Below, piece after piece: positions 1-11,291 of a DNA stretch of 64,000 nucleotides. The stretch comes from Agriotes lineatus (Eukaryota; Arthropoda; Insecta; Coleoptera; Elateridae). Made by a program: the position numbers and the translations under genes. The stretch is taken from positions 77,143,061-77,207,060 of the forward strand of contig OW679203.1 in assembly GCA_940337035.1 (NCBI GenBank). Reading direction: 5' to 3'. Within the stretch, counting starts at the first letter, position 1. Every line of letters begins with the position of its first letter. The notes below the pieces were generated by a model, which saw only the letters and a program-made list of their open reading frames with translations, was not told the origin of the DNA and made no database searches.

Positions 1-1850
1 CCTTTTCGTGGTCCTCTTGTGGCCCCTAATCATCTGAAGAAGTTGGTCCCAGCTGTCGCCTTGAGTATTGCGAGCATGTAGAAACCCCTCGCCTACAATA
101 GAGAGCGAAGGTAGAAGTTCCTGCGTAACCTCCTTCATCGACATGTTTACCTGCAGGTCGTTAGCTCTGCACAAATCTTGGCCGAACCCGGCCGCCCTGC
201 TGTTTATCGGACCCTCCGTCTGTGCTTGCTGCAGCCTGGAGATTTATCATCGCAAGGTCGGTTGTAATTATTTTGGGCCACTTGAAATTTGAAAATTCGT
301 TCTAATATATTTTTCTGACTGTGCTACTTCGTATCCGGCAAATGTTAGAATGCTTGCAGTCTGTATTTTAAGCGTATTGCTCATCATTTTGAGGCAGTTT
401 AAATATTTGTTTTTGATGATTTTGCTGCGGTAGTTCATTGTAATTAGTTTTAGGTTAAAAGTTATTAGAATGGTTGCGCCTTGCGTGACTATATTAGCGA
501 AAGTTGTACGGCATTTGCATGACGAAATTAATCAATTTCCAGACTTCACGTCCAGCTTGTGACATAGATTTCGGTTGAATACAACCTCAAATTAACCTCG
601 CATTTGCAAGCAATTTTGCGTAATATTAGTATGCGACATTTTGACACCGTTTGGGAGTTAACCATAGTTACATATCGGTTTACAAAGCCCTTTATGAAGA
701 AACAAGATCTTGGGTTCCGTAAGAGCGATATTGCTATTTTGGATAAACTTTAAGGCTGCTCTTGCATAGTGGGTAATTGGTCGAATTTACCTAGTAATTC
801 TAAATTTAAGCTGTAATAAATGTGTCATAGCCATTGTGCTATCAACAATGTGTTAGTTTTGCATTCAGCCCTTTAGTTAGTCATTCTGTAATTAGATTAT
901 GCATATTAATATACTTTAACCTATTTATTTGAGCTACGTTAATATTTCGTTTACGCTTTAATAATTATGTAAATTATGTCTACCATAATTCTGGTGAGAT
1001 TTCTTATGACGCTTACTGCTGTGATATAATTTGTGATATTCTGATTTAGTTTGCCATGTGATATGTTATGTGTGCATTTTATTTGTATTTTTATTACTGA
1101 ATCTTCGATATTATCCTGCCTTGAAACTTTTGCCTGAGTATCTGATTTGGGTCTTTGTCGTTACCCTTTTATTTTCAGGTTTGGTTATAGCACCTTCTGT
1201 AGTGCTACTTAACGCCCATATTTTTATTTTCAGCTGAAGCTTTTGAGTCTTTTGTTTTACCCACGACCAGCTCCGGCTGAGAAGTCGGTTGCCTTTGCTT
1301 ATTTGTTTTATAGTCATCGTGACGGTAACAACTGTTTAAGGAAATACAGAAATAAGAAATATTTTCCAAATTATTGGCACTTTTATGAGTGGGCCATTGT
1401 AAATAAAGCATAATTCCTGTACGTTTACGATGTTTTCTATCAAATTTACGGAAGTCAATAGGTTGAAGAGGGGCTCACAATTCTTAATATTTCACTATAA
1501 TCCTATTTTACTTCTACACACTCTCCACATTATAATCAATTTTTTTTCTTAGAAATCACGTTAAAATATTAGTTTTAGATGTATGGCAATTCTGTGCTGG
1601 CTATATGAGTAGAATGTAAACGGAGTACTGGAATAAATGCTTTTATTATTGTTTAGGGTGGCACTATGATGTTTTAATAGCTTGAGATTTTGCGGAAAGT
1701 CCCTCTATAAGAAACCTCCTGGCGATGGAAAATGTGAACGGTACCAAACTTTGCTATTGAACCTTTCCTCATTTCTGAACCTTTGAAAGTGCTTATTTAG
1801 ATGCAAAACATACGAAACTACTCTGCGTTTTACAAATAAAAATAATAGAG
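1..1850. other. No gene recognised
   Basis: AT-rich DNA with only short open frames (longest 74 codons at 68-292). None shows a recognisable motif, and none is flanked by convincing splice sites. The first 300 bases are more GC-rich than the rest and could be the end of an exon or repeat lying outside the window. I see no transposon ends here. Confidence 0.5.
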
Positions 1851-2087
1851 ACTATTCAATTCACCTGCCATCTGTCAAAAAGTTCTGACGTTTCTTGACC
1901 AATCAAAAATATATCAGTGGATATATCTTCCTAGAAGGTATTCAAGTGACTATTTTTAACAAATGCGATTTTTATTAGAAAAAGTCCACATTAGTGTTCT
2001 GTTACTATAGAAATTGCGTAGTTTGTTTCTAGATTTACTGAAAACTAATTTGAAAAGGTAATTTGGTTCATTAAATAGTCCCTCGAA

Positions 2088-2263
2088 TACCATTCTTAGT
2101 CAAAGTTAAGTAGATTATTTTTGCGGTGGCATCACTACTCATGTCCATTGCTCTTGGAATTAGGACTCGTGCTATCGCACTCGTCCTAATTGTACCAAAG
2201 CTCAATGGACATTCGTGAGACCACCGCAAAAATAGTCGACATAACTTTGACTACTCATGGTAT
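2088..2263. repeat. Foldback (imperfect palindrome) A, copy 1
   Basis: The left arm from ATACCATTCTTAGTC is mirrored by the right arm ending ACTCATGGTAT, with shared blocks GTCAAAGTTA, ATTTTTGCGGTGG, ATGTCCATTG and AATTAGGAC. The turn is at about 2175 (GCTATCGC). The arms fail to pair at the YTCRTG-like boxes: ACTCATG and ACTCGTG in the left arm, ACTCGTC and ATTCGTGA in the right arm, all read on the plus strand. Confidence 0.85.
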
Positions 2264-2603
2264 TATAAGTGATTATTTTTTAGAGTCCTATCAGCCAATA
2301 GTAATGAAAAAAAAATCAAATCGACCAATAGCATCAAAATTACACTGACTATTCAATTCACCTGTCATCTGTCAGAAAGTGACCAATAAAATTCCAGAAT
2401 TGTGACGTTTCATGACCAATCAAAAAAATATCAGTGGATATGTCTTCCTAGAAGGTATTCAAGTGACAATTTTTAGCAAATGCGATTTTTATTAAAAAAA
2501 GTTAATATTAGTGTTCTGTTACTATAGAAATTGCGTAGTTTGTTGCTAGATTTACTGAACACTAATTTGAAAAAGTAGTTTGGTTCATTAAATGGTCCCT
2601 CGA

Positions 2604-2780
2604 ATACCATTCTTAGTCAAAGTTAAGTAGATTATTTTTGCGGTGTTATCGCTACTCATGTCCATTGCACTTGGGATTAGAACTCGTGCTAGCGCACTCG
2701 TCCTAATCGTACCAAAGCGAAATGGACATTCGTGACACCACCGCAAAAATAGTCGACATAACTTTGACTGCTCATGGTAT
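2604..2780. repeat. Foldback A, copy 2
   Basis: Second copy of the 2088-2263 foldback inside the second duplication unit. The boxes sit in the same positions and orientation (ACTCATG, ACTCGTG, ACTCGTC, ATTCGTGA). The two copies differ by scattered substitutions, so the mismatched boxes have survived divergence. Confidence 0.85.
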
Positions 2781-2992
2781 TATAAGTGATTATTTGCTAG
2801 TAGCATCAAAATTACACTGACTATTTGCTAGTAGCTGATTACAGCGACTGTTTTTTCATCAACCGTTCAAATCGTTTTTCTGCTGTAACACAACTAACTA
2901 AAGGTGGAGTAGGTGAGCAGCAGTTGTTAAAAATAACAAGACACTCATCTGGAAGCTCCACCAAATCTTATTTACAACTTGGACTGTTTAAA

Positions 2993-3185
2993 AAATAATC
3001 ACGCCGAATTACATTCGTGGCAATATTTTTTTTAAATAATTTTAACTATACTAGCACTTATCTTTGTTGCTATTAAGAAATCCCACTCGTGGAATTCGTC
3101 CACTCGTGAGATTTCTTAATAGCAACAAAGATTCGTGAATCTAGTTCAAATTATCAAAAAATGATTACCACTTATGTAATTATTG
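2993..3185. repeat. Foldback B with CACTCGTG core
   Basis: Long imperfect palindrome. CTTTGTTGCTATTAAGAAATC (3062-3082) pairs with its complement at 3109-3129. Outer blocks around ATTACATTCGTGG (left) and CCACTTATGTAAT (right) also pair. Plus-strand boxes CATTCGTGG, CACTTATC, CACTCGTGG, CACTCGTGAG, ATTCGTGA and CACTTATG all point the same way. Confidence 0.8.
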
Positions 3186-3379
3186 TTGAAAATTACAAAG
3201 AACGCTAGTAGATAACATGCATATATGACATTTAAGCGAGACGGCCTTAGAGCTGTGGCCCCAACAGAGGTCTCCAAACGAGTCCTAAGAATTCTACCTG
3301 CGTGTTATCAGTAGAGCTAGACGACGGGTGGCAAAAGGATTCTACAAGAGAAAGCAATATTGGTGTAGGTATGCTAGTA

Positions 3380-4260
3380 ACGGGGATACGCCCCAAAACT
3401 TATTTCACAACGAATTCAGCCTGAATCCCTTGCCTAGACGATAAACAGAAAATTTTCTTCGGGGGTGGGTGCATATGCGGGGATGGCTGCAATACAAGGC
3501 GACTATGCACAATAGTAATTTTTTTAAATCCGATCAGAAATTGCAGTACTTCCAAATGATGCGAGATTCGAAACTTCAACAATTTTACTCAACTGGCGAC
3601 ATGCCAGCATGCAATGCTCAAGACGCTACTACAATTTTAATGGGAATATGCCTCAAAAACTATTTCAAGATGCCTTATTTAACTAAATACATATACAAAA
3701 TTGTCGGTAATTCGCAAATGCAATACTTACTTAATAAAATAAAGAGAAGTATTTCACTGAGCTAAGCGAAAATTTGGTTAGCGAGCATCGAAGTCAATAA
3801 AACAAGAATGGACAGTTTGATTAATGTCGACGAGCGGATTCAACTCTTTTAGGGCGGCATCGGATAGAATGTCGATATATAGGAAGGTTGCGAGAAGACT
3901 TATGGTGGGCCAATACGGGGTTCTATCAAATATATCCGATCCGGGACGAGATAACATTCCACAACACCAACGAGACGGGAACGAAATTTTAGATTCATAG
4001 ACTGTGTTCTGAGGCTGGAATATACTACATCGTTGTAGTTTAGCAAAATTGGCCGGTAAGCCTTCCTAAGCAGCTACATTTACCTAGCAGACTTATTTAA
4101 AGTCACACAGAACTTCTCTGGTTGACGGCAGCTGACCAAATGACAGGCGCTCCCCTCGCTGAGATTAAAGATACCAATTGTCGACTTCTTCTCCACGTTC
4201 ATCAAAAGCAAAAGCGGCGTCAATTCTCTGATCTAATACTATGACTTAAAATCAACGTAC
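3380..4260 (+). repeat. Diverged copy of dispersed repeat (also at 24180 and 61150)
   Basis: Shares ordered blocks with 24180-24740 and 61150-61391/63016-63335. The blocks are the GGGATAYGCCCCAAAACTTA motif (twice here, near 3383 and 3641), 'AAACAAGAATGG', 'GGAAGGTTGCGA', 'ATATCCGATCCGGGACGAGA', 'GCTCCCCTCGCT' and 'GCGGCGTCAATT'. It is the most diverged of the three copies. I cannot assign a transposon class. The short reading frames inside (e.g. 3469-3765) are not conserved between copies. Confidence 0.75.
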
Positions 4261-4384
4261 ATTATGATTACGTGCATCGCTTTAAATTAAAACAGTTGTC
4301 GCCGTTTGTTGCTGTAGCTTATGATTGTCGTACCCCAATTAGCTTTCTCACGAGCCACGACTGTAAACGAATCAGTTTAGAACA

Positions 4385-4535
4385 CAAGGATTTTTGGAAA
4401 TAATTATCACCTGGTTACACAACTTGAAAGTGGATTGGCTTAGCTCAGTTTAAAGTAAATAGGTCAGTAACAGATAGAGTGCACATATTTAGGCACATAT
4501 AAATTAATTTTCTACTTCTTCTGGATGATGTAAGG
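4385..4535 (+). pseudogene. Gustatory receptor relic (5' end of exon 1)
   Basis: The translation carries SPGYTT, KWIGLAQFKV and SVTDR, broken by stops. These align with the N-terminal 'LSPGYT..(R/K)WxG(T/S)AQFKV...GP(V/L)T(N/D)R' block of the two other receptors of this type here (16174+ and 49797-). DNA similarity runs on through ATATAAATTAATTTTCTAC. At least two in-frame stops and substitutions make it non-functional. The remaining exons are absent: the next sequence is a jockey ORF1 relic. Confidence 0.75.
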
Positions 4536-4544
4536 CTAATTACG

Positions 4545-4752
4545 ACAGTGAGTACGAAAAGCATTATCGTCAGTAGTAGAACCTCTCCTCATAAAAGGGT
4601 ATGTAAGAAAACTTGGAAGTGACTGTAAAAATCAAATAGATGATATTCTGACCAAAACCAGAGACAGAGCCTGTATCGAAGATTTAAAAGTATATAAGAC
4701 AGCAGGCTCACATCAGCCACAACAACCTAAAATACCATTTATATTTTTACTT
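4545..4752 (+). pseudogene. Jockey-type LINE ORF1 relic, upstream part
   Basis: Matches the start of the relic at 27560-28480 through shared blocks including ACATCAGCCACAACAACCTA. The continuation lies at 12373 onward, beyond the DNA transposon that split it. The ORF1 family encodes a nucleic-acid-binding Gag-like protein. This piece lies before the conserved core and has little recognisable protein. Confidence 0.6.
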
Positions 4753-4778
4753 GTGCTTGTGTAAAGGGGGATAAGTCA
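4753..4778 (+). repeat. Left terminal inverted repeat
   Basis: Reads GTGCTTGTGTAAAGGGGG followed by ATAAGTCA. It matches the complement of 12348-12372 with about three differences, one being an extra G. A weaker TAACCCCTTTTGTAC motif follows at about 4979. Confidence 0.7.
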
Positions 4779-7056
4779 AATTTATAGAAACTGAGAAAAC
4801 ACAGTTTAAAGGTTTAAAGAGAAATGTCAGATCTGTTTTTAAATTGCATACTTGGAAAATTATGCTAATACATGTTGTTGGGAGTGCTTTATTTGATGAT
4901 TTATCCAGATAATTGATAACTTAGGTCAGTTTTATTTTTGATGACTTAACTCTTTTATCACGGAATTTAATTAGACTTAACCCCTTTTGTACAAAAAAAT
5001 ATACATACGAAGTATACAGGTAAGACATTATATAAAGGTATCAAAATTTATTGCAATATAAAACAAAAGAACATTAAACGATTTAACTAAATATGTTATG
5101 TTATAAACAAACAACGTCATCTAAAGTAAAGTAATGTTAACTCACAAAAAATAAATTGAGAATTGAATGGTAAAGTAAGTAATTACAATAAGCACTGCCC
5201 TAAAGCAGAGTATTTAAGCTTTTGCCACTAAAACAATATTTCAAACGTTCAGTTATCTGCTTCTCCATCTTCAAAAGTGTCAGGAAGAATGTTCACAGCA
5301 TCTTCGCAGGTAGTTAAGTTTTTGTAAAAGTCATACCATGTTCGAGATATGTAAGGTAGAAGCTCCAAAAGGTTCTGTTTCTTGTCTACAGTTGTAGGCA
5401 CAGGACCACTATAGCCATTACGGGGTCGTAGCTCTTGATTGGAGTTTCCTCGTCTTTTAAAACTAACTGTCTTTAATAATTCATTATCTTCAAGAGATAC
5501 CTTGTAATGTAGCATGCCCTTACTTTGCTTGTCAAAGCGCAGCTAGCGAATTTGTCTCCAGTTGTGATTGGCTCCCCCAGTGCTAATTTTTCTGTTAACT
5601 AATGGACCTTTGCATAGGTCTGCAAAGTCCAAAAAATCTTCAATTCTCATTTCACTGACTATAAAAGGTTTATTTTTTCCTACTTGCCTTACCATCTGCA
5701 TCCAATCGTGTGGATGTTCAATTGGGCAATTAATTTTTTTCTTTTTCTTTTCAATCATGCTATGGTTCATATCACTTTCCATATGGGTATGACCGGAACC
5801 AAAAATTTGTGGTCAATTACCTATAAGTTAGTGGAATTCTGTAGGGCTACCATGCACATTGCGGCCATGTGACTATTTTTATTCTGACCGCCGCAGGTGT
5901 CAGAGTACATGGTAACATGTTTAACATTCTTATCTATATGATTGATAAGATACTTAAAGACACACGAAGCAATCTCATTACATCCTCTATTAGCTAGTCC
6001 TTTGTGCCTAATGTAACGATACGCCTGTCCCTCGTCACAGTCGTGTATAGTCAAATTGAATGTCCAAAGCTGCCTTTTATAAAATGCTAGAGATGTTTGT
6101 ATAGAAGGCGTGGGTAGGCACTGTTGCATGTCGAATGTTATAGTTTTTCTAGTTGGATCATCCTTGGACAACTGGCTGTCGGTAGCTTTTGCCTGGTATG
6201 CCAAATCGGCTTCCATATGATGCAACTCCAATTGTTGCTTTAGTAAAGCTTTGTCTTCTGATACGTTGATTTCCAGCTCAATTTTGTCTCATGTTTGGCA
6301 TGTATCTGCTTTGGGTTGCTTTATAGCTATATTTAATTGGTGAATATCATAGATTTTCCGAGATACTGGATGGTCGGGAAATTTTAGTTAATAGGCATCA
6401 TAAAGTTGAGCGAGTGTATAATACGACGGTAAATATTTTTTGTTAGAATCTCTTCTTGTATAATGACTTTCGTAAGTGGGTATAGAAAGTATATGGCTGC
6501 GCACTAATTCAATTAATTCGACACTTTTTTGTTTGGAGGCTCATGCTTCCCTCTTTGATCCAACTGCGTAATACCTGACATATCGGCAGTTTTTTGTGAA
6601 TGACATTTTCTATAAATTTATTTGTTTCGTCAAATACTTTCAGAAAACAGGACTTGCAAATTGTCAAATTTTCCGCATTTATTTGCAAATGGTACAACAC
6701 GGTTTTTTGCCGAAAGCGTTGCTTTTCTAAGTCATCTGTCCGAATCCTTGTAGACTTTTTATTTTTGATTTCAATCAAACTTGCTATATAGGAGACTTTT
6801 CTGTTGTAATCACCCATCGCCCAGTAGTCACGAAAAATGTGTTCTATATCTTCGTGGAAAAATCGATCCCTGCATTTTTTCCTGCAGGGACCTAAAATGT
6901 TAGCTTTTCGTTCGCTTACAATTTTACCTTTCAACGTTGTATACTTTTGTCCGGTATTTCGTTTATTTTTTCTCTCGCCCCTAGCTTTTCGAATATCCCC
7001 TGTCAAAGGGCGTTTACGATTTCTTTCACTTCTTGGTCTCTTGTCTTTACTTAAAG

Positions 7057-7183
7057 TGTTGATTTTTACATCAAAACAGCACCATCTATGTAGTGAGAAT
7101 GTACTATATTCCGGAAATAAAAGTCAGTCGAGATCGAACTGTGTACGTGATTAGACGCTTGCAAATACTTGCTCTGCACAACA
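7057..7183 (+). repeat. 5' LTR of copia element
   Basis: 127 bp, TG...CA ends, 126/127 identical to the 3' LTR. It is short for a copia element. Confidence 0.93.
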
Positions 7184-7200
7184 GGTTATGGGCCCAGCCA
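7184..7200 (+). promoter_or_regulatory. Primer-binding site
   Basis: GGTTATGGGCCCAGCCAGC directly abuts the LTR. It resembles the primer site of insect copia elements that use an internal fragment of initiator Met-tRNA. Assignment is from memory of copia, not from a tRNA alignment. Confidence 0.65.
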
Positions 7201-7233
7201 GCAAGCTGAGTTACACGTGCGTGCTTATAAGTT

Positions 7234-10200
7234 TTGTGTGTAATTGCGTGTTCTGTATATCTCGTGGCTATGTCTATAAACTTATTGGCGAGTGTGCCAA
7301 AACTGAAAGGCCGTGAAAATTACGGGGAATGTGCTTTCGCGGTGGAAAGTATGCTTGTGTTGGACAATTTACACGGATGCATCGACGGTACTGTAACTGA
7401 CGCTAATAAAGACGGGAAAGCCAAAGCAAAGCTGATTTTAACAATCGAGCCAAGTCTTTATGTGCATGTGAAAGACGCGACGACAACGAAGCAAATGTGG
7501 GTCAATTTACAGAAGCTGTTTGACGACAAAGGCTTTTGTAGAAGAATCGGTTTATTGCGCGCGCTAATTTCAATTCGACTTGAAAATTGTGATACAATGG
7601 AGGCGTATGTTACGCAGTTAATTGATACAGCGCAAAAATTGAACAGCACGGGTTTTCGTATCACTGAGAAGTGGATTGGTTCGTTATTGCTAGCGGGACT
7701 GCCTGACAGATTTTCACCGATGATAATGGCTATCGAACATTTCGGGATTGATATAACAACAGACGCCATAAAGTCAAAGCTGTTGGACGCTGAACCAGAC
7801 GGTAATGTAGGGAATGCTTTTGTAGGTTGGAACGCCACCAAGTTTGGACGTGGTAGGCCGGTTAATAGTAGTTCAAATGTCACTAGTGGTGGGAATGTTG
7901 GCAACAGTGCGAAGAGTAGTTCAAGCGCGACGACTGTCAAAACTACGAAAAATGTCAAATGCTACGGGTGTAAACAGTACGGCCACTACAAGAACAAATG
8001 TCCAAACAAAACTCAAACAGGAGGTTCAAATGCATTCAGCGCTATATTTTTAAGCGGACAGTTCAACAAAAATTATTGGTACGTTGATTCTGGTGCAAGT
8101 ATGCATTTAACAGTGCATGAGGGATGGTTAGAGAATGCATCAAAGGTGGACGGTGTTAAAGACATTGTAATTGCAAATAATCAAAGACTGTCTGTTTCGT
8201 GTGTGGGTAATGTAAACATAACCACTGTAGTGAATAAAGACAATTACGATATCACTATAACTAATGCAATGTGTGTACCTAGCCTTACAACAAATCTTCT
8301 TTCTGTTAGTCAGCTGATCCGTAACGGAAACGCAGTAAATTTCAATAAGGATGGTTGTGAAATCTACAACAAAAGAAATGAATTGGTAGCTAGAGCCGAT
8401 TTAATTAATAACGTTTACAGGTTAAAAGTTAAAGAGGTAGATCAGTGCTTCTGGACGTCATCAACAGATGCCAGCGAGGGAACTTGGCATCGCAGATTTG
8501 GGCATATCAATTATGGTGATCTGCGGAAGATGCAAATGGGCATTGTGGATGGTATGACATTTGAAGCAGAGTCGGTCTTGCAGAATCACTGTAAAGTGTG
8601 CTACGAAGGCAAACAATCAAGGTACCCTTTTAAACACACAGGCACTAGGGCAACATCTATATTAGAAGTAGTGCATGCAGACGTTTGTGGGCCCATGGAA
8701 TGCAAATCGATTGGTGGTTCGAAGTATTTCCTTCTATTGGTAGATGATTTTAGCAGGATGACTTTTGTTTATTTTCTAAAAAATAAATCTGAAGTCTTTG
8801 ATCGTTTCAGAGAATTTAAAAGTCTAGCTGAAAACCAAAAGGATTGTAAAATAAAAATACTGCGATCGGACAACGGAGGAGAATTTTGCAGCCAGGAAAT
8901 GGAACGGTTTCTTCGACAACATGGTATAATTCACCAAACAACTAATCCTCATACACCAGAGCAAAATGGGTTAGTGGAACGCATGAATCGCTCAATTGTA
9001 GAAAAGGCAAAATGTTTGTTATTTGATGCCAAACTGGAAACCAGGTTTTGGGCAGAAGCCACAAATACAGCAGTTTATTTGAAAAACAGATCACTAACAG
9101 CTAGCTTACAAACTAAAACCGCATTTGAAATGTGGAATGGCAAGAAACCAGACATAAGCAATTTAAGAATCTTTGGAAGCGTGGTGATGGTTCACACTCC
9201 GAAGGCTAATCGAACAAAATGGCAGAGTAAGTCCAGAAAAATGGTTTTAGTAGGTTACGGGGAGACGACCAAGGGCTATCGAGTATTTAATCCGGAAACT
9301 GGTGTTATTACAAATAGCCGAGATGTTGTAATTCTAGAAAATGTCGATAAAGAAGTAAAAATTTTAGCAAAACCAGATTCAGTGGGGGTTCCTACCGAAC
9401 ATAAATTGGAGGACGAAGGTGATGCAAGCAATTCAGATGAGGGTGGCAGCAGGGATTAAGATCTTCTACATGATAAAATTCAAGAAAATACGAAGCCAGA
9501 GGAAATATTGCGACGATCAGAGCGTGAACATAAACCTCGAAAATATGATGATTATGTCACTTATCTTTGTGCTGCAGATATCAGGGGAATCGACGATGAT
9601 CCAGTTTCCGTACAGGAGGCTTTGTCGAGACCAGATGGGGAGAAGTGGAGGCGAGCAATGGTAGAAGAGTATGAATCGTTCAACCAAAGTAACGCCTGGG
9701 AAATAACGGAACTGCCGGAAAATGGAAGTGTTGTGGAATGTAAGTGGGTGTATAAAAAAAAGGTCAATTGTGATGGTGATGTGCGGTATAGAGCCAGGCT
9801 TGTCGCAAAAGGCTACACGCAAAAGCAGGGCATTGATTATAATGAAACGTTTTCACCAGTTGTTAGACATTCTACTTTAAGATTATTGATCGCTTTATCT
9901 GTTAAGTTAGATTTAACTATAACTCACTTAGATGTAATGACAGCGTTTTTAAATGGTCATCTAGATGAGGTACTATATATGCAACAGCCAGAAGGTTTTA
10001 AACTTGCAAATAGCGAGAATAAACTGTGTTTACTAAAGAAAGCTATTTATGGTTTGAAACAGTCTTCTCGAATGTGGAATAAAAATGTAGACCATGTTCT
10101 TGTTAAAATAGGGTATAAAAGATTAGATTTAGAACACTGTGTATATGTAAAAACTAAAGGGAGGTTATTAACCATAGTAGCCCTATATGTCGATGATTTC

Positions 10201-11136
10201 TTTGTTTTTTCGAACGATACTGTTGAAACTGAATTCTTGAAGTCAGAATTAAATGACAGGTTTAAGATAAAAGATTTGGGGGAAGCCAAACAATGTTTAG
10301 GTATGAAAATTACTAGAAATTGGGAAAAGGGAACTATAATGTTAGATCAAAAAGACTATGTTAATCAAATATTAAAAAGGTTCAACATGTCAGATTGTAA
10401 ACCTACAACTACTCCTTTAGAAATCAATTTAGATTTTGATACGCAGTTTAAAAATTGTAGTGACGATATACCGTATCAGCGGTTGATAGGAAGCTTAATG
10501 TATTTAGCAGTATTAACAAGGCCGGATATTGCATATTCAGTCAGTTATTTGAGCCAGTACAATAATTGCTACACACAATCGCATTGGAAATGTGCAAAGA
10601 AGGTGTTGAAATATTTACAAGGCACCAAAAATTTTGGATTACTATTTCAAAAATCAAATTTAGATTTACAATGTTTTGTAGATGCTGATTGGGCTAGCGA
10701 CAAACAGGACAGAAAATCTTATACAGGTTTTGTTTTTAAATTTTCGGGAAGTTGTATATCTTGGGAAAGTCGCAAACAAAAAACGGTAGCATTATCTAGC
10801 ACAGAGGCTGAATATATGGCAATTTCTGAAGCCAGTAAAGAAGCTATATATCTAAGAAATTTATTGTACGAATTAACAGGCGAGTTAAGGTGTGTTACAT
10901 TGTTTAACGATAACATGAGTGCACAGAAACTTGCCACTAATCCTGTGTTTCATAATCGATCAAAACACATAGATATACGGCATCATTTTATTAGAGAAGC
11001 TATTAATAACAAAAATGTTGAATTAGTTTATCTTCCAACAACTGAAATGACTGCCGATATCTTAACAAAGGGTTTAAATTTTAGTAAGCATAGTAAGTTT
11101 ATGAATAATTTAGGTTTAAGAGATTGTTCTGCTTAA
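7234..11136 (+). pseudogene. Copia Gag-Pol polyprotein, one in-frame stop
   Basis: One reading frame from 7234 (copia-like start probably ATG at 7270) to TAA at 11136, interrupted once by TAA at 9457-9459 with the frame unchanged on both sides. Order: Gag; CCHC knuckle CYGCKQYGHYKNKCP (about residue 242); aspartic protease VDSGASMHL; GAG-pre-integrase H/C motif (WHRRFGHI...C..C); integrase core Asp (HADVCGPM), RSDNGGEF and Glu in NGLVERMN; reverse transcriptase with LDVMTAFLNG and YVDDFFV; RNase H with DADWASD, SSTEAEYMA and HIDIRHH. The order protease-integrase-RT-RNase H defines copia. Everything except the stop looks intact, so loss of function is recent. Confidence 0.93.
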
Positions 11137-11154
11137 TTGCTTGTGAGTTTTGAT

Positions 11155-11164
11155 GTAGTGGGGG
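11155..11164 (+). other. Polypurine tract
   Basis: GTAGTGGGGG immediately upstream of the 3' LTR, the plus-strand primer position of LTR retrotransposons. Confidence 0.75.
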
Positions 11165-11291
11165 TGTTGATTTTTACATCAAAACAGCGCCATCTATGTA
11201 GTGAGAATGTACTATATTCCGGAAATAAAAGTCAGTCGAGATCGAACTGTGTACGTGATTAGACGCTTGCAAATACTTGCTCTGCACAACA
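11165..11291 (+). repeat. 3' LTR of copia element
   Basis: 127 bp, differs from the 5' LTR at one base. Confidence 0.93.

Larger units (their letters stand above)
1850..2837. repeat. Tandem duplication of a ~490-bp unit
   Basis: Two head-to-tail copies begin with 'CTATTCAATTCACCTG' near 1855 and 2347. They stay similar through the blocks 'TATCAGTGGATAT', 'CTTCCTAGAAGGTATTC' and 'GTTCTGTTACTATAGAAATT' and end after a large foldback. The second copy has a short extra segment near its start. Each copy contains one of the foldbacks listed separately. No coding sequence is visible. Confidence 0.85.
7057..11291 (+). mobile_element. Ty1/copia LTR retrotransposon
   Basis: Complete element of 4235 bp. 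The 127-bp LTRs (7057-7183 and 11165-11291) begin TGTTGATTTT and end CTGCACAACA and differ at one position (CAGCACC versus CAGCGCC), which points to a recent insertion. A primer-binding site follows the left LTR, and a purine tract ending GTGGGGG precedes the right LTR. The flanks TAAAG (7052-7056) and TGAAG (11292-11296) fit a 5-bp duplication with one mutation. Removing the element with one such copy puts the interrupted minus-strand gene back in frame. The single pol frame has one premature stop. Confidence 0.93.

Noticed and set aside
2088..2263. Foldbacks as integron-like attachment sites
   Set aside because: The oriented mismatches recall single-strand-recognised sites, but there is no integron context in this eukaryotic DNA. 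Kept only as a structural observation.
7458..7958. 166-codon minus-strand ORF inside copia gag
   Set aside because: Antisense shadow of the copia frame with no motif.
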